A DNA stretch of 64,000 nucleotides from Actinomadura nitritigenes (GTDB lineage Bacteria > Actinomycetota > Actinomycetes > Streptosporangiales > Streptosporangiaceae): NCBI RefSeq assembly GCF_017573545.1, contig NZ_JAGEOK010000015.1, positions 124,001 through 188,000 on the forward strand, read 5' to 3'. Position numbers and translations under genes: made by a program. Positions 25,958 to 34,326 of this stretch are shown here, piece by piece (position 1 is the stretch's first letter; the number at the start of each line of letters is the position of its first letter). Under the pieces are notes generated by a model, which made no database searches, was not told where the DNA came from, and was given only the letters and a program-made list of their open reading frames with translations.

Positions 25958-26410
25958 TCAGCCGACCAGCACGGACAGGACTTCGGCGACGCAGACCGGC
26001 TTGTCGCCGCCCTCGCGTTCCACGGTGACGCGGACCTTGGCCCGCGCGCCCCGCGGGGTGCGCTCCAGCGACACGAGCTCGGCGCCGGCGCGCAGCCGCG
26101 ACCCGACGGGGACGGGCGCGGGGAAGCGGACCTTGTCCGAGCCGTAGTTGACGCCCATCGTCAGGCCCTCGACCCGCGAGATCTCCGACATCAGCATGGG
26201 GATCAGCGACAGGGTGAGGTAGCCGTGCGCGATCGTGCCGCCGAAGGGGCCGCCCGCGGCCCGCTCGGGGTCCACGTGGATCCACTGGTGGTCGCCGGTC
26301 GCGTCGGCGAACCCGTTCACCTGCTCCTGCGTGACCGTGTGCCAGTCGCTGTGGCCGAGATGGGTGCCGACGGCCTTCTCGTACTCGTCGATGCCGTGGA
26401 ACGTCCTCAT
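25958..26410 (-). CDS. MaoC-family (R)-hydratase/dehydratase
   Basis: 150-residue hot-dog-fold protein. The hydratase-2 motif is FADATGDHQWIHVDPERAAG with Asp and His catalytic residues, followed by FGGTIAHGYLTLSLIP. It would hydrate enoyl-CoA to (R)-3-hydroxyacyl-CoA. The ATG at 26410 follows AGGAGG. It sits 37 bp upstream of fadD in the same operon, and an operator palindrome lies 55 bp upstream of its start. Confidence 0.92.
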   Translation of the reverse strand: MRTFHGIDEYEKAVGTHLGHSDWHTVTQEQVNGFADATGDHQWIHVDPERAAGGPFGGTIAHGYLTLSLIPMLMSEISRVEGLTMGVNYGSDKVRFPAPVPVGSRLRAGAELVSLERTPRGARAKVRVTVEREGGDKPVCVAEVLSVLVG

Positions 26411-26465
26411 CGCGTTACCTCCTCCGCCGGGCGCGCGCCCGCTCCGTGGATGCCACGATGACAAC

Positions 26466-26483
26466 ATACCGACCGGTTGGTAT
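26466..26483. promoter_or_regulatory. TetR operator, copy 2
   Basis: ATACCGACCGGTTGGTAT, near-perfect palindrome, upstream of the maoC-fadD pair. This placement suggests repression of that operon by the TetR protein. Confidence 0.75.
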
Positions 26484-26542
26484 GCAACGCGAGAGGTCGG
26501 AGCGCCGTCCCTCGGCTTCGGCGCGCCGGCCCGGGGAGGGGG

Positions 26543-27583
26543 TCAGGCGCCCTCGATCGCGGCGATGCCCGAGCGGAGCAGCGGCTCGACGGCGTCTCCG
26601 ATGGCGCCGAACCCCTCCCCCACGGTCTGGCCCCGCAGGTAGCGGTAGTGGATGCCCTCGGAGATCACCGCGAGCTTGAAGCAGGCCAGCCCGACGTAGA
26701 ACCCGATCGCCGACAGGTCGCGGCCGCTGCGCTCGGCGTACCGGGCCACCACCTCGTCGGGCGACGGGAAGCCGGGCGCGCGCGTCGCCTCGGCCCGCCC
26801 CGGGACCGGCGCCGTCCGCTTCATGTAGACGAGCAGGAGCGCGAGGTCGGTGAGCGGGTCGCCGAGCGTCGCCATCTCCCAGTCCAGGACGGCCGCCACC
26901 CGGTCGTCCGCGCCGACGAGCAGGTTGTCGAGCCGGTAGTCGCCGTGCACGATCGCCGGGGCGGACTCGGGCGGGACGTTCGCCTCCAGCAGCGCGTGCA
27001 GCTCGGCGGCGCCGTCGAGGTCCCGGCTGCGGGAGGCGTCGAGCTGCTTCTTCCAGCGGCGCACCTGGCGTTCGAGGAAGCCCCGCGGCCGTCCGAAGTC
27101 GGCCAGCCCCACCTCGGCGGGATCGACGCGGTGCAGGTCGACGAGGGTGTCGATCATCCGTCCGGCGATCGCCGCGACCCGCTCGGCGCCGAGCGGGGCG
27201 AGCTCGTCCGCGCCGCGGTACGGGGTCCCCTCGACCATCTCCATCACGTAGAACGGCGCGCCGAGCACGTCCGGGTCCTCGCAGAGCAGGTACGTCCGGG
27301 GGACGGGGACGGACGTGCCGGCCAGGGCGCTCATGACCCGGTGCTCGCGGGACATGTCGTGCGCCGTCGCGAGGACGTGGCCGAGCGGCGGGCGCCGGAC
27401 GATCCAGGAGCGGGTCCCGTCGGTCACCTCGTAGGTCAGGTTCGAGCGGCCGCCGGCGACCACGCGGGCGCGCAGCGGCCCGGCGTCCGCCGGCCACAGC
27501 GCGCCGGGGCGGACCCGGTCGACGTGGCGCCGGAACCGGTCCAGCGGCAGGCCCGGGACGCCGCCGTCTTCGAATACCCGCAA
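26543..27583 (-). CDS. APH-like phosphotransferase of the acyl-CoA gene set
   Basis: 346 residues with an aminoglycoside-phosphotransferase-like fold: GGRSNLTYEVTDGTRSWIVR (N-lobe), AIVHGDYRLDNLLVG (catalytic Asp in HGD) and AVLDWEMATLGDPLTDLAL (metal site). This subgroup resembles the kinase domain of human ACAD10/11 and bacterial genes beside acyl-CoA dehydrogenases, where it is thought to phosphorylate 4-hydroxyacyl-CoA. That is from family knowledge; the substrate here is not shown. The TTG start at 27583 is supported by GGAGGGG 5 nt upstream. Operator 27613 lies just upstream. Confidence 0.88.
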   Translation of the reverse strand: MRVFEDGGVPGLPLDRFRRHVDRVRPGALWPADAGPLRARVVAGGRSNLTYEVTDGTRSWIVRRPPLGHVLATAHDMSREHRVMSALAGTSVPVPRTYLLCEDPDVLGAPFYVMEMVEGTPYRGADELAPLGAERVAAIAGRMIDTLVDLHRVDPAEVGLADFGRPRGFLERQVRRWKKQLDASRSRDLDGAAELHALLEANVPPESAPAIVHGDYRLDNLLVGADDRVAAVLDWEMATLGDPLTDLALLLVYMKRTAPVPGRAEATRAPGFPSPDEVVARYAERSGRDLSAIGFYVGLACFKLAVISEGIHYRYLRGQTVGEGFGAIGDAVEPLLRSGIAAIEGA

Positions 27584-27612
27584 TGCACCCCTCCTCGCCG
27601 ATCCGAGCCCTT

Positions 27613-27630
27613 GTACCGTCCGGTCGGTAT
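27613..27630. promoter_or_regulatory. TetR operator, copy 3
   Basis: GTACCGTCCGGTCGGTAT, three changes from the other copies, directly upstream of the kinase gene start. Confidence 0.65.
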
Positions 27631-27725
27631 GGCGCAGGATAACGAGATGGGAACCCTCGCCGTCCGGGGCCGGAGGGCCCCGGGTCGCGCCCCCACCAGG
27701 CAGGCATCGGTGCGCCGATGACACC

Positions 27726-27743
27726 ATACCGACCAGTTGGTAT
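27726..27743. promoter_or_regulatory. TetR operator, copy 4
   Basis: ATACCGACCAGTTGGTAT, 120 bp upstream of the aldehyde dehydrogenase remnant. It may control that locus or the MFS gene behind it. Confidence 0.65.
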
Positions 27744-27845
27744 GCAATAGCCGATTCCCATTGCCATTCTCGGTTGGCGGCATTACTTTTGCGGCACGAC
27801 GCGGAGCGGTGTGAGCTCCGCCACCCCTGGCCGAAGGACCGACCG

Positions 27846-28187
27846 ATGACGACGACCGACCCCCGGCAGACCCGCGACCGGGCGCGCGGCCGCATCGGCA
27901 CCGCGCCGGACGAGAACGTCCGGCCCGCCCGCGGCGGGCGCGACCGGCCCGCCGCGTCCCCGGCCCGCCTCCGCACGCGACCGGAGGCGCAGGCCGCCGA
28001 GGCCCGAACGAGCACCGAGCAGGAGGAGGTCTTCGGCCCCGTCCGCGCCGCCGTCCCGCACGACGGCGGCGACGACGCGGCACTCGCCATCGCCGGCGGC
28101 ACCCGGTACGGGCCGCCCGGCACGGTGCGGGCGGCCGGACGCGAACGCTCCGCCGCGTTCGCCGGCGCCGCCCCGCGCCCTATCTAG
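27846..28187 (+). pseudogene. Decayed aldehyde dehydrogenase remnant
   Basis: 113-codon frame. Its second half reads EQEEVFGPVRAAVPHDGGDD, AALAIAGGTRYGPPGTV and RAAGRERSAAFA. This aligns by eye with the C-terminal region of aldehyde dehydrogenases (EEVFGPVLxVxPYDxEDEA, AIANDTxYGLAGTV). The catalytic Cys region and cofactor domain are absent, and the first half is Arg/Pro-rich. The ATG keeps a GAAGGA site. It is probably what remains after an internal deletion or frameshift of a gene once in the TetR regulon. The identification rests on this motif alone. Confidence 0.5.
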
Positions 28188-28230
28188 GACCGGTTCTCGG
28201 GGGAGACCAGCGCCCGGAGGAGTCCCTGAC

Positions 28231-29910
28231 ATGTCCGTTTCATCGTCCACCAACGACGGCGTCGCGCCCGGCGCCGGCGCACCGCCCGGCATCGCGGCGC
28301 GGCTGTGGCGGCGGGACCTGCCGCACTACCCGGAGACGGGACGCCGCTACCTGTACCTCGGCATCGTGGTGATCACCACGATCGTCCTGTACTACCTGCT
28401 CTACATCCAGTACGCGGTGGCGACCTCCATCATGGAGCACTACCGCATGACGTTCGGCTACTTCATCATGCTGTCGGTGATCGGCAACGCGATCGGCGCC
28501 TTCGCGTCGCTGTTCGCGGGGCTCGCCGACCGGTGGGGGCGCGCGAACCTGGTCGTGTACGGCCTGCTGGTCGCGGGCGTGATCGTGCTCGTGCTGCCGC
28601 ACTCCCCGAACAAGGGCATGTACCTGGCGCTGTTCGCGGTGCTCAGCCTCATCGAGGGCATCGTGCTCGTCGCCACCCCCGCGCTGATCCGCGACTTCTC
28701 CCCCCAGCTCGGCCGCGCCACCGCCATGGGCTACTGGACGATGGGCCCGGTCATCGGCAGCCTCGTGGTCACCACGGTGACCAGCGCGACGCTCGACTCC
28801 TCCAGCTGGCAGGACGAGCTGACCTTCTCCGGCATCGCGGCGCTCGCGGTGTTCGTCATCGCGCTGTTCGGGCTGCGCGAGCTGTCACCGGCGCTGCGCG
28901 ACCAGGTCATGGTGTCGATGCACGACCGCGCGCTGATCGAGGCGCGGGCCCGGGGCATCGACCCGGAGGCGGCGCTGAAGGGCAGCTGGCGGCAGATGAT
29001 GCGGCTGGACGTCATCGGCTCGGCCTTCGCGATCAGCGTCTACCTGCTGCTGTACTACGCGGCGGTCGGCAACTTCGTCGTCTACTTCTCCGCGACGTTC
29101 GGCTACAGCGAGCAGCGCACCAACGCCCTCGGCAACTGGTACTGGGCGGCGAACGCGGTCGCGCTGGTCGCCGCCGGCCTGATCTCCGACCGGCTGCGGG
29201 TCCGCAAGCCGCTGATGCTCGTCGGCGGCATCGGCTCGGTGGTCTGCACGGCGATCTTCGCGGCGTGGGCGACCGAGCCGAAGACCGGCTACCACGACTT
29301 CGCCTTGCTGTTCGTCGGGATCGGGATCTTCGGCGGGCTCGCGTACGCGCCGTGGATGGCGGGCTTCACCGAGACCGTGGAGAAGCACAACCCGGCGGCG
29401 ACCGCGACCGGGCTGGCCGTGTGGGGCTGGATCCTGCGGATCGTCGTGGCCTGCTCGGCGCTGTTCGTGCCCATCGTGGTGAACTCGGTGACGCCGATCG
29501 TGGAGCACGGCGCCGAGGTGAAGGCCGCGTCCGCGCAGGCGCAGCAGGCCCTCGCCATCACGACCGCGCACCCGCAGATCTTCGCCGAGCTCGCGAAGTA
29601 CCCGGCCGGGCAGGCGCCGCCGGAGCTGCAGGCGCGGGCGGCCCAGGAGGTCGGCGTCGCCGGCCTGCAGACGGTCGCCAAGGCGCAGCCGCAGCTGAAG
29701 ATCCTCAAGGAGCACGGCGCGGAGGTGCAGAAGGCGGCCAAGGACGGGCCGAAGCAGTGGCAGACCTGGTGGTACGTGGCACTGGGCGGCCAGGTCGTGT
29801 TCATCCCGTTCATCTTCATCATGAGCGGGCGCTGGAGCCCCCGGAAGGCGCGCGAGGACGCCGAGGCGCACCAGAGGGCGATCGACAAGGAGATGGCCGC
29901 GCTCTCCTGA
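28231..29910 (+). CDS. MFS transporter
   Basis: 559-residue major facilitator with twelve hydrophobic helices. The intracellular loop motif is FAGLADRWGRANLVVY (about residue 90-105) and the second-half counterpart is ISDRLRVRKPLML. A large loop between the penultimate and last helices (about 415-510) is rich in Ala/Gln/Glu and likely helical. The substrate is unknown; its place after the TetR operators suggests an organic acid related to the adjacent fadD pathway. The ATG at 28231 has GGAGGAG upstream. Confidence 0.88.
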   Translation: MSVSSSTNDGVAPGAGAPPGIAARLWRRDLPHYPETGRRYLYLGIVVITTIVLYYLLYIQYAVATSIMEHYRMTFGYFIMLSVIGNAIGAFASLFAGLADRWGRANLVVYGLLVAGVIVLVLPHSPNKGMYLALFAVLSLIEGIVLVATPALIRDFSPQLGRATAMGYWTMGPVIGSLVVTTVTSATLDSSSWQDELTFSGIAALAVFVIALFGLRELSPALRDQVMVSMHDRALIEARARGIDPEAALKGSWRQMMRLDVIGSAFAISVYLLLYYAAVGNFVVYFSATFGYSEQRTNALGNWYWAANAVALVAAGLISDRLRVRKPLMLVGGIGSVVCTAIFAAWATEPKTGYHDFALLFVGIGIFGGLAYAPWMAGFTETVEKHNPAATATGLAVWGWILRIVVACSALFVPIVVNSVTPIVEHGAEVKAASAQAQQALAITTAHPQIFAELAKYPAGQAPPELQARAAQEVGVAGLQTVAKAQPQLKILKEHGAEVQKAAKDGPKQWQTWWYVALGGQVVFIPFIFIMSGRWSPRKAREDAEAHQRAIDKEMAALS

Positions 29911-29948
29911 CCGCGCTCCGCAGCGCACCGATCCCCACCGCATGAGCC

Positions 29949-29982
29949 GATCCACCGGCCGGGACGTCCCGGCCGGTGGATC
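29949..29982. terminator. Perfect 34-bp palindrome after the MFS gene
   Basis: GATCCACCGGCCGGGAC is followed immediately by its exact reverse complement, ending in GATC. It lies 38 bp past the stop and is followed by a weak T-rich stretch. It is most likely a rho-independent-type hairpin; as DNA it could also be a protein site. Confidence 0.55.
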
Positions 29983-30022
29983 GCTGCTTTCCGGCGCCTC
30001 CCGGAAAACCTAGCCAGGCGAA

Positions 30023-30057
30023 TCTATAGGCACCTTATAGAAGCAAGTGATATAAAT
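30023..30057. promoter_or_regulatory. MarR operator and promoter
   Basis: An inverted repeat TCTATA-N7-TATAGA (30023-30041) lies 10 bp before a TATAAA -10 box (30051-30056), itself 8 bp before the MarR ATG. This is a typical autoregulatory site, and the message may be almost leaderless. Confidence 0.6.
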
Positions 30058-30063
30058 CGGGAC

Positions 30064-30531
30064 ATGGATGGGCGGTCCCCTCTCGACGAGCTGGAACTGG
30101 CGGCCGGTCTCGGCCGCGTGTACTCGCTGATGCGCTCGCTGTCGCTGCCCCGCGACCTGTCGATGACCACCGTGTCGACGCTGGCCACGCTCGAACGCCG
30201 CGGCCCGTGCCGGGTGACGGAGCTGGCCGCGCTGGAGGGGGTCACGCAGCCGGCGATGACGCAGCTGGTGTCCCGGCTCGAACGGGAGGGGCTCGCCGAG
30301 CGCCGCGCGCTCGCCGGCGACCGCCGGGTCGTCGCGGTGCACCTGACCGACGCCGGGCGCGCCGACCTGGCGCGGCGCCGCGCCGGGCAGGCCGAGCGGC
30401 TCGCCGGGCTGCTGGCCGGGCTGCCCGCATCCGACCGGGAGGCGATCGCCGCCGCGCTGCCGGCCCTGGACCGGCTGACCGGCGCCGCCCTCGGCGTTCC
30501 CGACACACCTGCTTCCGGAGAGTGCGAATGA
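30064..30531 (+). CDS. MarR-family regulator
   Basis: 155 residues with the winged helix typical of MarR repressors: LAALEGVTQPAMTQLVSRLE and REGLAERRALAGDRRVVAVH, followed by LTDAGRADL. It is the first gene of a two-gene operon with an MFS exporter (ATGA overlap) and most likely represses it, released by the exporter's substrate. An operator-like repeat lies in the promoter. Start ATG at 30064. Confidence 0.9.
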   Translation: MDGRSPLDELELAAGLGRVYSLMRSLSLPRDLSMTTVSTLATLERRGPCRVTELAALEGVTQPAMTQLVSRLEREGLAERRALAGDRRVVAVHLTDAGRADLARRRAGQAERLAGLLAGLPASDREAIAAALPALDRLTGAALGVPDTPASGECE

Positions 30532-31796
30532 GTCAGCCGTCCGCGGGCGCGCAGAGCCCCTTCAAGCAGCCGAAGGCCGTGTGGGCCGTGGCGTTCGCGT
30601 GCGTGGTGTCGTTCATGGGCATCGGCCTGGTCGACCCGATCCTGCCCGCGATCTCCGCGGACCTGCACGCCTCGCCCAGCCAGGTCACCCTGCTGTTCAC
30701 CAGCTACCTCGTGGTCACCGCGGTCGCGATGCTGGTGACCGGCTTCGTGTCCAGCCGGATCGGCGCCAAGCGCACGCTCATCGCCGGGCTGTCCCTGATC
30801 GTGGTGTTCAGCGCGCTCGCCGGGACGTCCGGCGGCATCGCCGGGATCATCGGCTTCCGGGCCGGCTGGGGGCTCGGGAACGCGCTGTTCATCGCGACGT
30901 CCCTGGCCGTCATCGTCGCCTCGGCCAGCGGCGGGCTCGGCGGCGCCATCATCGCCTACGAGTCCGCGCTCGGCCTCGGCATCGCCGTCGGGCCGCTGCT
31001 CGGCGGGCTGCTCGGCGACGTCAGCTGGCGCGGCCCGTTCTACGGCGTCGCCGTGCTCATGGCGATCGCGCTGATCGCGACGATCACGCTGGTGAAGCCG
31101 CAGCCGAAACCGGCGCGCAGAACCTCGATCGCCGACCCGATCAAGGCGCTGCGGCACCGCGGGCTGCTGGTGATGAGCCTGACCGCGCTCTGCTACAACT
31201 GGGGCTTCTTCACCGTCCTCGGCTACGCGCCGTTCCCCATGCACCTGAGCGCGCTGAGGCTCGGCCTGGTGTTCACCGGCTGGGGCCTGCTCGTCGCGGT
31301 GTTCGCGGTGTTCGGCGCGCCGTGGCTGCAGCGGCGGCTCGGCCTCGCCCGCACCCTGTACTTCAACCTCGCGCTGTTCGCCGTCGACGTGCTCGTCATC
31401 GCGGTCTTCGTGAACTCGCAGGCCACCCTGATCGTCGCGGTGATCGTCGCGGGCGTGTTCATCGGCGTGAACAACACGGTGACGACGCAGGCCGTGATGA
31501 TGGTGGCGCCGGTGGAGCGGCCGGTCGCGTCCGCCGCGTACGGGTTCGTCCGGTTCATCGGCGGCGGCCTCGCGCCCTTCGCGGCGGGCAAGATGGCCGA
31601 GCACGCCAACATCCACGTCCCGTTCGCCGTCGGCGCCGCCGCGATCGCGCTCGGGATCGGCGTCCTCGCCATCGGGCACCGTGACCTCGCGCGCGCGGAG
31701 CGCAACCAGGCCGAGACGGACGCGGAGGCGGCCGGGGGCGGCACGGACGCGGAGATCACGGAGGCCGCGGAGACCGGTTCCGGATCCGGTTCGTAG
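30528..31796 (+). CDS. MFS drug exporter
   Basis: 422 residues, twelve hydrophobic helices, of the DHA1 type: DPILPAISADLHASPSQVTL in the first loop, FVSSRIGAKRTLIAGLSL as the loop 2/3 motif, and YESALGLGIAVGPLLGGLLG as the exporter motif in helix 5. The C-terminal 35 residues are an acidic Ala/Glu/Thr tail. The ATG overlaps the MarR stop. It probably exports a toxic organic compound. Confidence 0.9.
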   Translation: MSQPSAGAQSPFKQPKAVWAVAFACVVSFMGIGLVDPILPAISADLHASPSQVTLLFTSYLVVTAVAMLVTGFVSSRIGAKRTLIAGLSLIVVFSALAGTSGGIAGIIGFRAGWGLGNALFIATSLAVIVASASGGLGGAIIAYESALGLGIAVGPLLGGLLGDVSWRGPFYGVAVLMAIALIATITLVKPQPKPARRTSIADPIKALRHRGLLVMSLTALCYNWGFFTVLGYAPFPMHLSALRLGLVFTGWGLLVAVFAVFGAPWLQRRLGLARTLYFNLALFAVDVLVIAVFVNSQATLIVAVIVAGVFIGVNNTVTTQAVMMVAPVERPVASAAYGFVRFIGGGLAPFAAGKMAEHANIHVPFAVGAAAIALGIGVLAIGHRDLARAERNQAETDAEAAGGGTDAEITEAAETGSGSGS

Positions 31797-31821
31797 CACT
31801 CCGTGGTACCTGTCTCCGCGG

Positions 31822-31847
31822 GCACAAAAGAGCGCGATCTTTTGTGC
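31822..31847. terminator. AT-rich hairpin after the MFS gene
   Basis: GCACAAAAGA (31822-31831) pairs perfectly with TCTTTTGTGC (31838-31847) around a GCGCGA loop. The AT-richness is unusual for this genome. It lies between the MFS stop and the esterase gene at 31894; it could be a terminator or an operator. Confidence 0.5.
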
Positions 31848-31893
31848 GCCGGGATGCCTAGCCGGGCGGCTCGGCGACGGGTTGGATCAGCCC

Positions 31894-32766
31894 ATGAAGA
31901 TCGCCGTGCGGGCGGCGATGATCGTGGCGGCGGTGCTCGCCGCTTTCATCGCCCACCCCCTGCCCGCCGGAGCGGCCCAGGACGCTCCCGGAACCACCGA
32001 GCACTCCGTCGCCATGGGCGACTGGAACCGCCCCTACCTGCTGCACCTCCCGCCGGGCACGAAGCCCGGCGCGCGGCTTCCGCTCATCGTCGCGCTGCAC
32101 GGCGGCCTGAACGACGCCGCGTACGTGGAGAACCAGAGCGGCCTCGACAAGGTCGCCGACGAGGACGGCTACGCCGTCGCCTACCCCGACGGGCTGCTCG
32201 GCACCTGGAACGCGGGCGCCTGCTGCTGGTTCGCCCGCTGGGCGGGCGTCGACGACGTCGGCTTCCTCGACAAGCTCATCGACACCCTGGTGAAGCAGGG
32301 CGTCGCCGACCCCCGCCGGGTGTTCATGACCGGGTTCTCCAACGGCGGCGGGATGGCCTACCGGTACGCGTGCGAGCGGGCCGACAGGATCGCCGGGATC
32401 GCCGTGGTGTCGGGCGCGCTCGCCATCGGCTGCGTCCCGAAGCGGCCGGTGTCGGTGCTGGCCTTCCACGGCACGTGGGATCCGTCCGTCCCCTACGACG
32501 GGGGCGGGAACATGGACGCCGACGTGCACTTCCCGTTCATCGGCGTGAAGTTACTGATGGAATTCTGGAGATGGGTGGACAAACTGCCCGCCCTGTCGTG
32601 GCCCGTGCCGGACGGCCCCGAGGACTGCGTCGGCACCGGGCCGGGGCCCGTCGAGGTCGCGCTGTGCACCAGGCAGCAGGGCGGCCACGAATGGCCCGAC
32701 TACGCGAGCAAGCTGATCGGCGAGTTCTTCGCGGCCCGCCCGTCGCTGCCGGAACCGGCGTCCTGA
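31894..32766 (+). CDS. Secreted PHB-depolymerase/LpqC-type esterase
   Basis: 290 residues with a Sec signal peptide (KIAVRAAMIVAAVLAAFIAH, cleavage probably after AGAA at about residue 28). The alpha/beta-hydrolase shows LPLIVALHGGLNDAAYVE for the oxyanion region, the nucleophile FMTGFSNGGGMAYRYACE (GFSNGG), and a C-terminal GGHEWPDY with the catalytic His. Cys pairs such as NAGACCW are typical of this poly(3-hydroxybutyrate)-depolymerase/feruloyl esterase group. Substrate not assigned. ATG 31894. It ends at the strong terminator at 32787. Confidence 0.88.
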   Translation: MKIAVRAAMIVAAVLAAFIAHPLPAGAAQDAPGTTEHSVAMGDWNRPYLLHLPPGTKPGARLPLIVALHGGLNDAAYVENQSGLDKVADEDGYAVAYPDGLLGTWNAGACCWFARWAGVDDVGFLDKLIDTLVKQGVADPRRVFMTGFSNGGGMAYRYACERADRIAGIAVVSGALAIGCVPKRPVSVLAFHGTWDPSVPYDGGGNMDADVHFPFIGVKLLMEFWRWVDKLPALSWPVPDGPEDCVGTGPGPVEVALCTRQQGGHEWPDYASKLIGEFFAARPSLPEPAS

Positions 32767-32786
32767 CCGCCGGCCGCCGGCGGAAC

Positions 32787-32816
32787 GAGGGCGGGCCCAC
32801 CCCCGGGCCCGCCCTC
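32787..32816. terminator. Bidirectional hairpin terminator
   Basis: A perfect 12-bp stem GAGGGCGGGCCC / GGGCCCGCCCTC with a 6-nt loop separates the esterase gene (+) from the convergent siderophore operon end (mbtH, -). Confidence 0.7.
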
Positions 32817-32827
32817 GGGTCGCCGGG

Positions 32828-33025
32828 TCACGCGGTGAGGCCGCGCGGCCGCAGGTCCGTCCAGTTCTCGGTGATGTAGGCCAGGCAGTCCGGCCGGGAC
32901 CCCGGCCCGAACGCCGCGGTCCAGCCGGACGGGACGTCGGCGAACTCCGGCCAGAGCGAGTGCCGGCCCTCGGCGTTGACCAGGACGAGGAACGTGCCGT
33001 CCGGGTCGTCGAACGGGTTGGGCAT
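32828..33025 (-). CDS. MbtH-like NRPS accessory protein
   Basis: 65-residue member of the MbtH family: NPFDDPDGTFLVLVNAEGRH, SLWPEFADVPSGW and ENWTDLRP cover the conserved N, S, L, W, P, W and T positions. MbtH proteins bind NRPS adenylation domains and aid folding and activity. The ATG shares its A with the stop of the hydroxylase gene (TGATG), so it belongs to the siderophore operon and most likely serves the NRPSs at 35410 and 52549. Confidence 0.95.
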   Translation of the reverse strand: MPNPFDDPDGTFLVLVNAEGRHSLWPEFADVPSGWTAAFGPGSRPDCLAYITENWTDLRPRGLTA

Positions 33026-34326
33026 CACGCCTCCTGCGGGACGCTCGCGAGACGCGCGGAGCGCCGCGCGATGGACTGGACGATCTCTCCGGTGCGCACC
33101 GCCGTCATCGACAGCAGCGACGAGGCGATGCCGTGGCTGTGCTCGGTGGCCCCCTGCAGGTACACGCCCCACGCGCAGCCCGGCTCGGTGGCGACGCGGT
33201 AGTCGCGTTCCACGACCGGGCGGCCGTCCGGGCGGGTCCGGCACCGGGCCCCGGCCTCGCCGAGCAGGTCGAACGGGTCGCGCTCGCGGTAGCCGGTGGC
33301 GTAGACGACGGCGTCGGCGTCCAGGTCCGCCGTCTCGCCGGTGGGCAGGAACGCGACCCGCACCCGCACGCCGCCGCCCTCCTCGCGGACGTCGAGGACG
33401 CGGGAGACGTTGAGGATCCGCAGCCGCTCGGCGCCGGCGACCTTCTCGGCGTAGGCGCGCCGGTAGAGCTCGTCGATGAGGTCGAGGTCCACGACGGAGT
33501 AGTTGGTGTTGCGGGAGTAGCCGAACAGCATCTCCTTCACCTCGTCCGGCGCGGCGTAGTAGTGGTCCACGGCGGCGGGGTCGAAGATCCGGTTGGCGAA
33601 GGCGCTGTCGTCGGCGGGCGCGTACCCGTAGCGGGCGAAGACCGCGCAGACCTCGGCCCGCGGGTGGGCGCGGTGCAGGTACTCGACGGCCTCGGCGGCG
33701 CTCTGCCCGGCGCCGACGACCACGAGCCGGCGCGGTCGCCAGCCGGGGCGCTCGTCCAGCCGGGTCAGCAGGTCCTCGGTGTGCCAGATCCGCTCCCCCG
33801 GCCGGACCCCGTCGGGCAGCACGGGGTCGAGGCCCGCGCCGATCACCACGTTGCGGGCGAGGTGGGTCTCCAGCTCGTCGTCGCGGCGGACGACGACCTC
33901 GAGCGTCCCGGCGTCGTGCGGGCGCAGCGCGACGACCTCCGCGCCGTACCGGACGCGCCCGGCGAACGCGGCGGCGGTCCATTCGAGGTAGTCGTGGAAC
34001 TCCATGCGCGTCGGGAACAGCGTCTTGTGGTTGACGAAGTCGACGAGGCGGCCCTTGGCGTGCAGGTAGGACAGGAACGAGTAGGGGCTGGCCGGGTTCC
34101 GCGGCGTGACCAGGTCCTTGAGGAAGTGGACCTGCATCGTGGCGCCGTCGATGAGCATGCCGCGATGCCAGCCGAACGCCGGCTGCTTCTCGAAGAACGC
34201 GGCGTCCGCCGACGGGTGCGCCTCCTCCAGCGCGACGGCGAGCGCGAGGTTGGACGGGCCGAACCCGATGCCGATGACGTCGCGGACGGGCGGGTGCGTC
34301 CCCGCCGCGGTCAGGTCCTCCGGCAT
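33025..34326 (-). CDS. L-ornithine/L-lysine N-monooxygenase (SidA/IucD/PvdA type)
   Basis: 433-residue FAD- and NADPH-dependent enzyme that hydroxylates the side-chain amine, the first step to hydroxamate groups. FAD motif DVIGIGFGPSNLALAVAL (about 16-33), NADPH motif LVVVGAGQSAAEAVEYLHR (about 200), and the C-terminal LQGATEHSHGIASSLLS typical of the ornithine/lysine type. The A-domain code DMENLGLIN in the adjacent NRPS calls for N5-hydroxyornithine, so ornithine is the likely substrate. It is coupled by 1-nt overlaps to the binding protein gene upstream and mbtH downstream. Confidence 0.93.
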   Translation of the reverse strand: MPEDLTAAGTHPPVRDVIGIGFGPSNLALAVALEEAHPSADAAFFEKQPAFGWHRGMLIDGATMQVHFLKDLVTPRNPASPYSFLSYLHAKGRLVDFVNHKTLFPTRMEFHDYLEWTAAAFAGRVRYGAEVVALRPHDAGTLEVVVRRDDELETHLARNVVIGAGLDPVLPDGVRPGERIWHTEDLLTRLDERPGWRPRRLVVVGAGQSAAEAVEYLHRAHPRAEVCAVFARYGYAPADDSAFANRIFDPAAVDHYYAAPDEVKEMLFGYSRNTNYSVVDLDLIDELYRRAYAEKVAGAERLRILNVSRVLDVREEGGGVRVRVAFLPTGETADLDADAVVYATGYRERDPFDLLGEAGARCRTRPDGRPVVERDYRVATEPGCAWGVYLQGATEHSHGIASSLLSMTAVRTGEIVQSIARRSARLASVPQEA

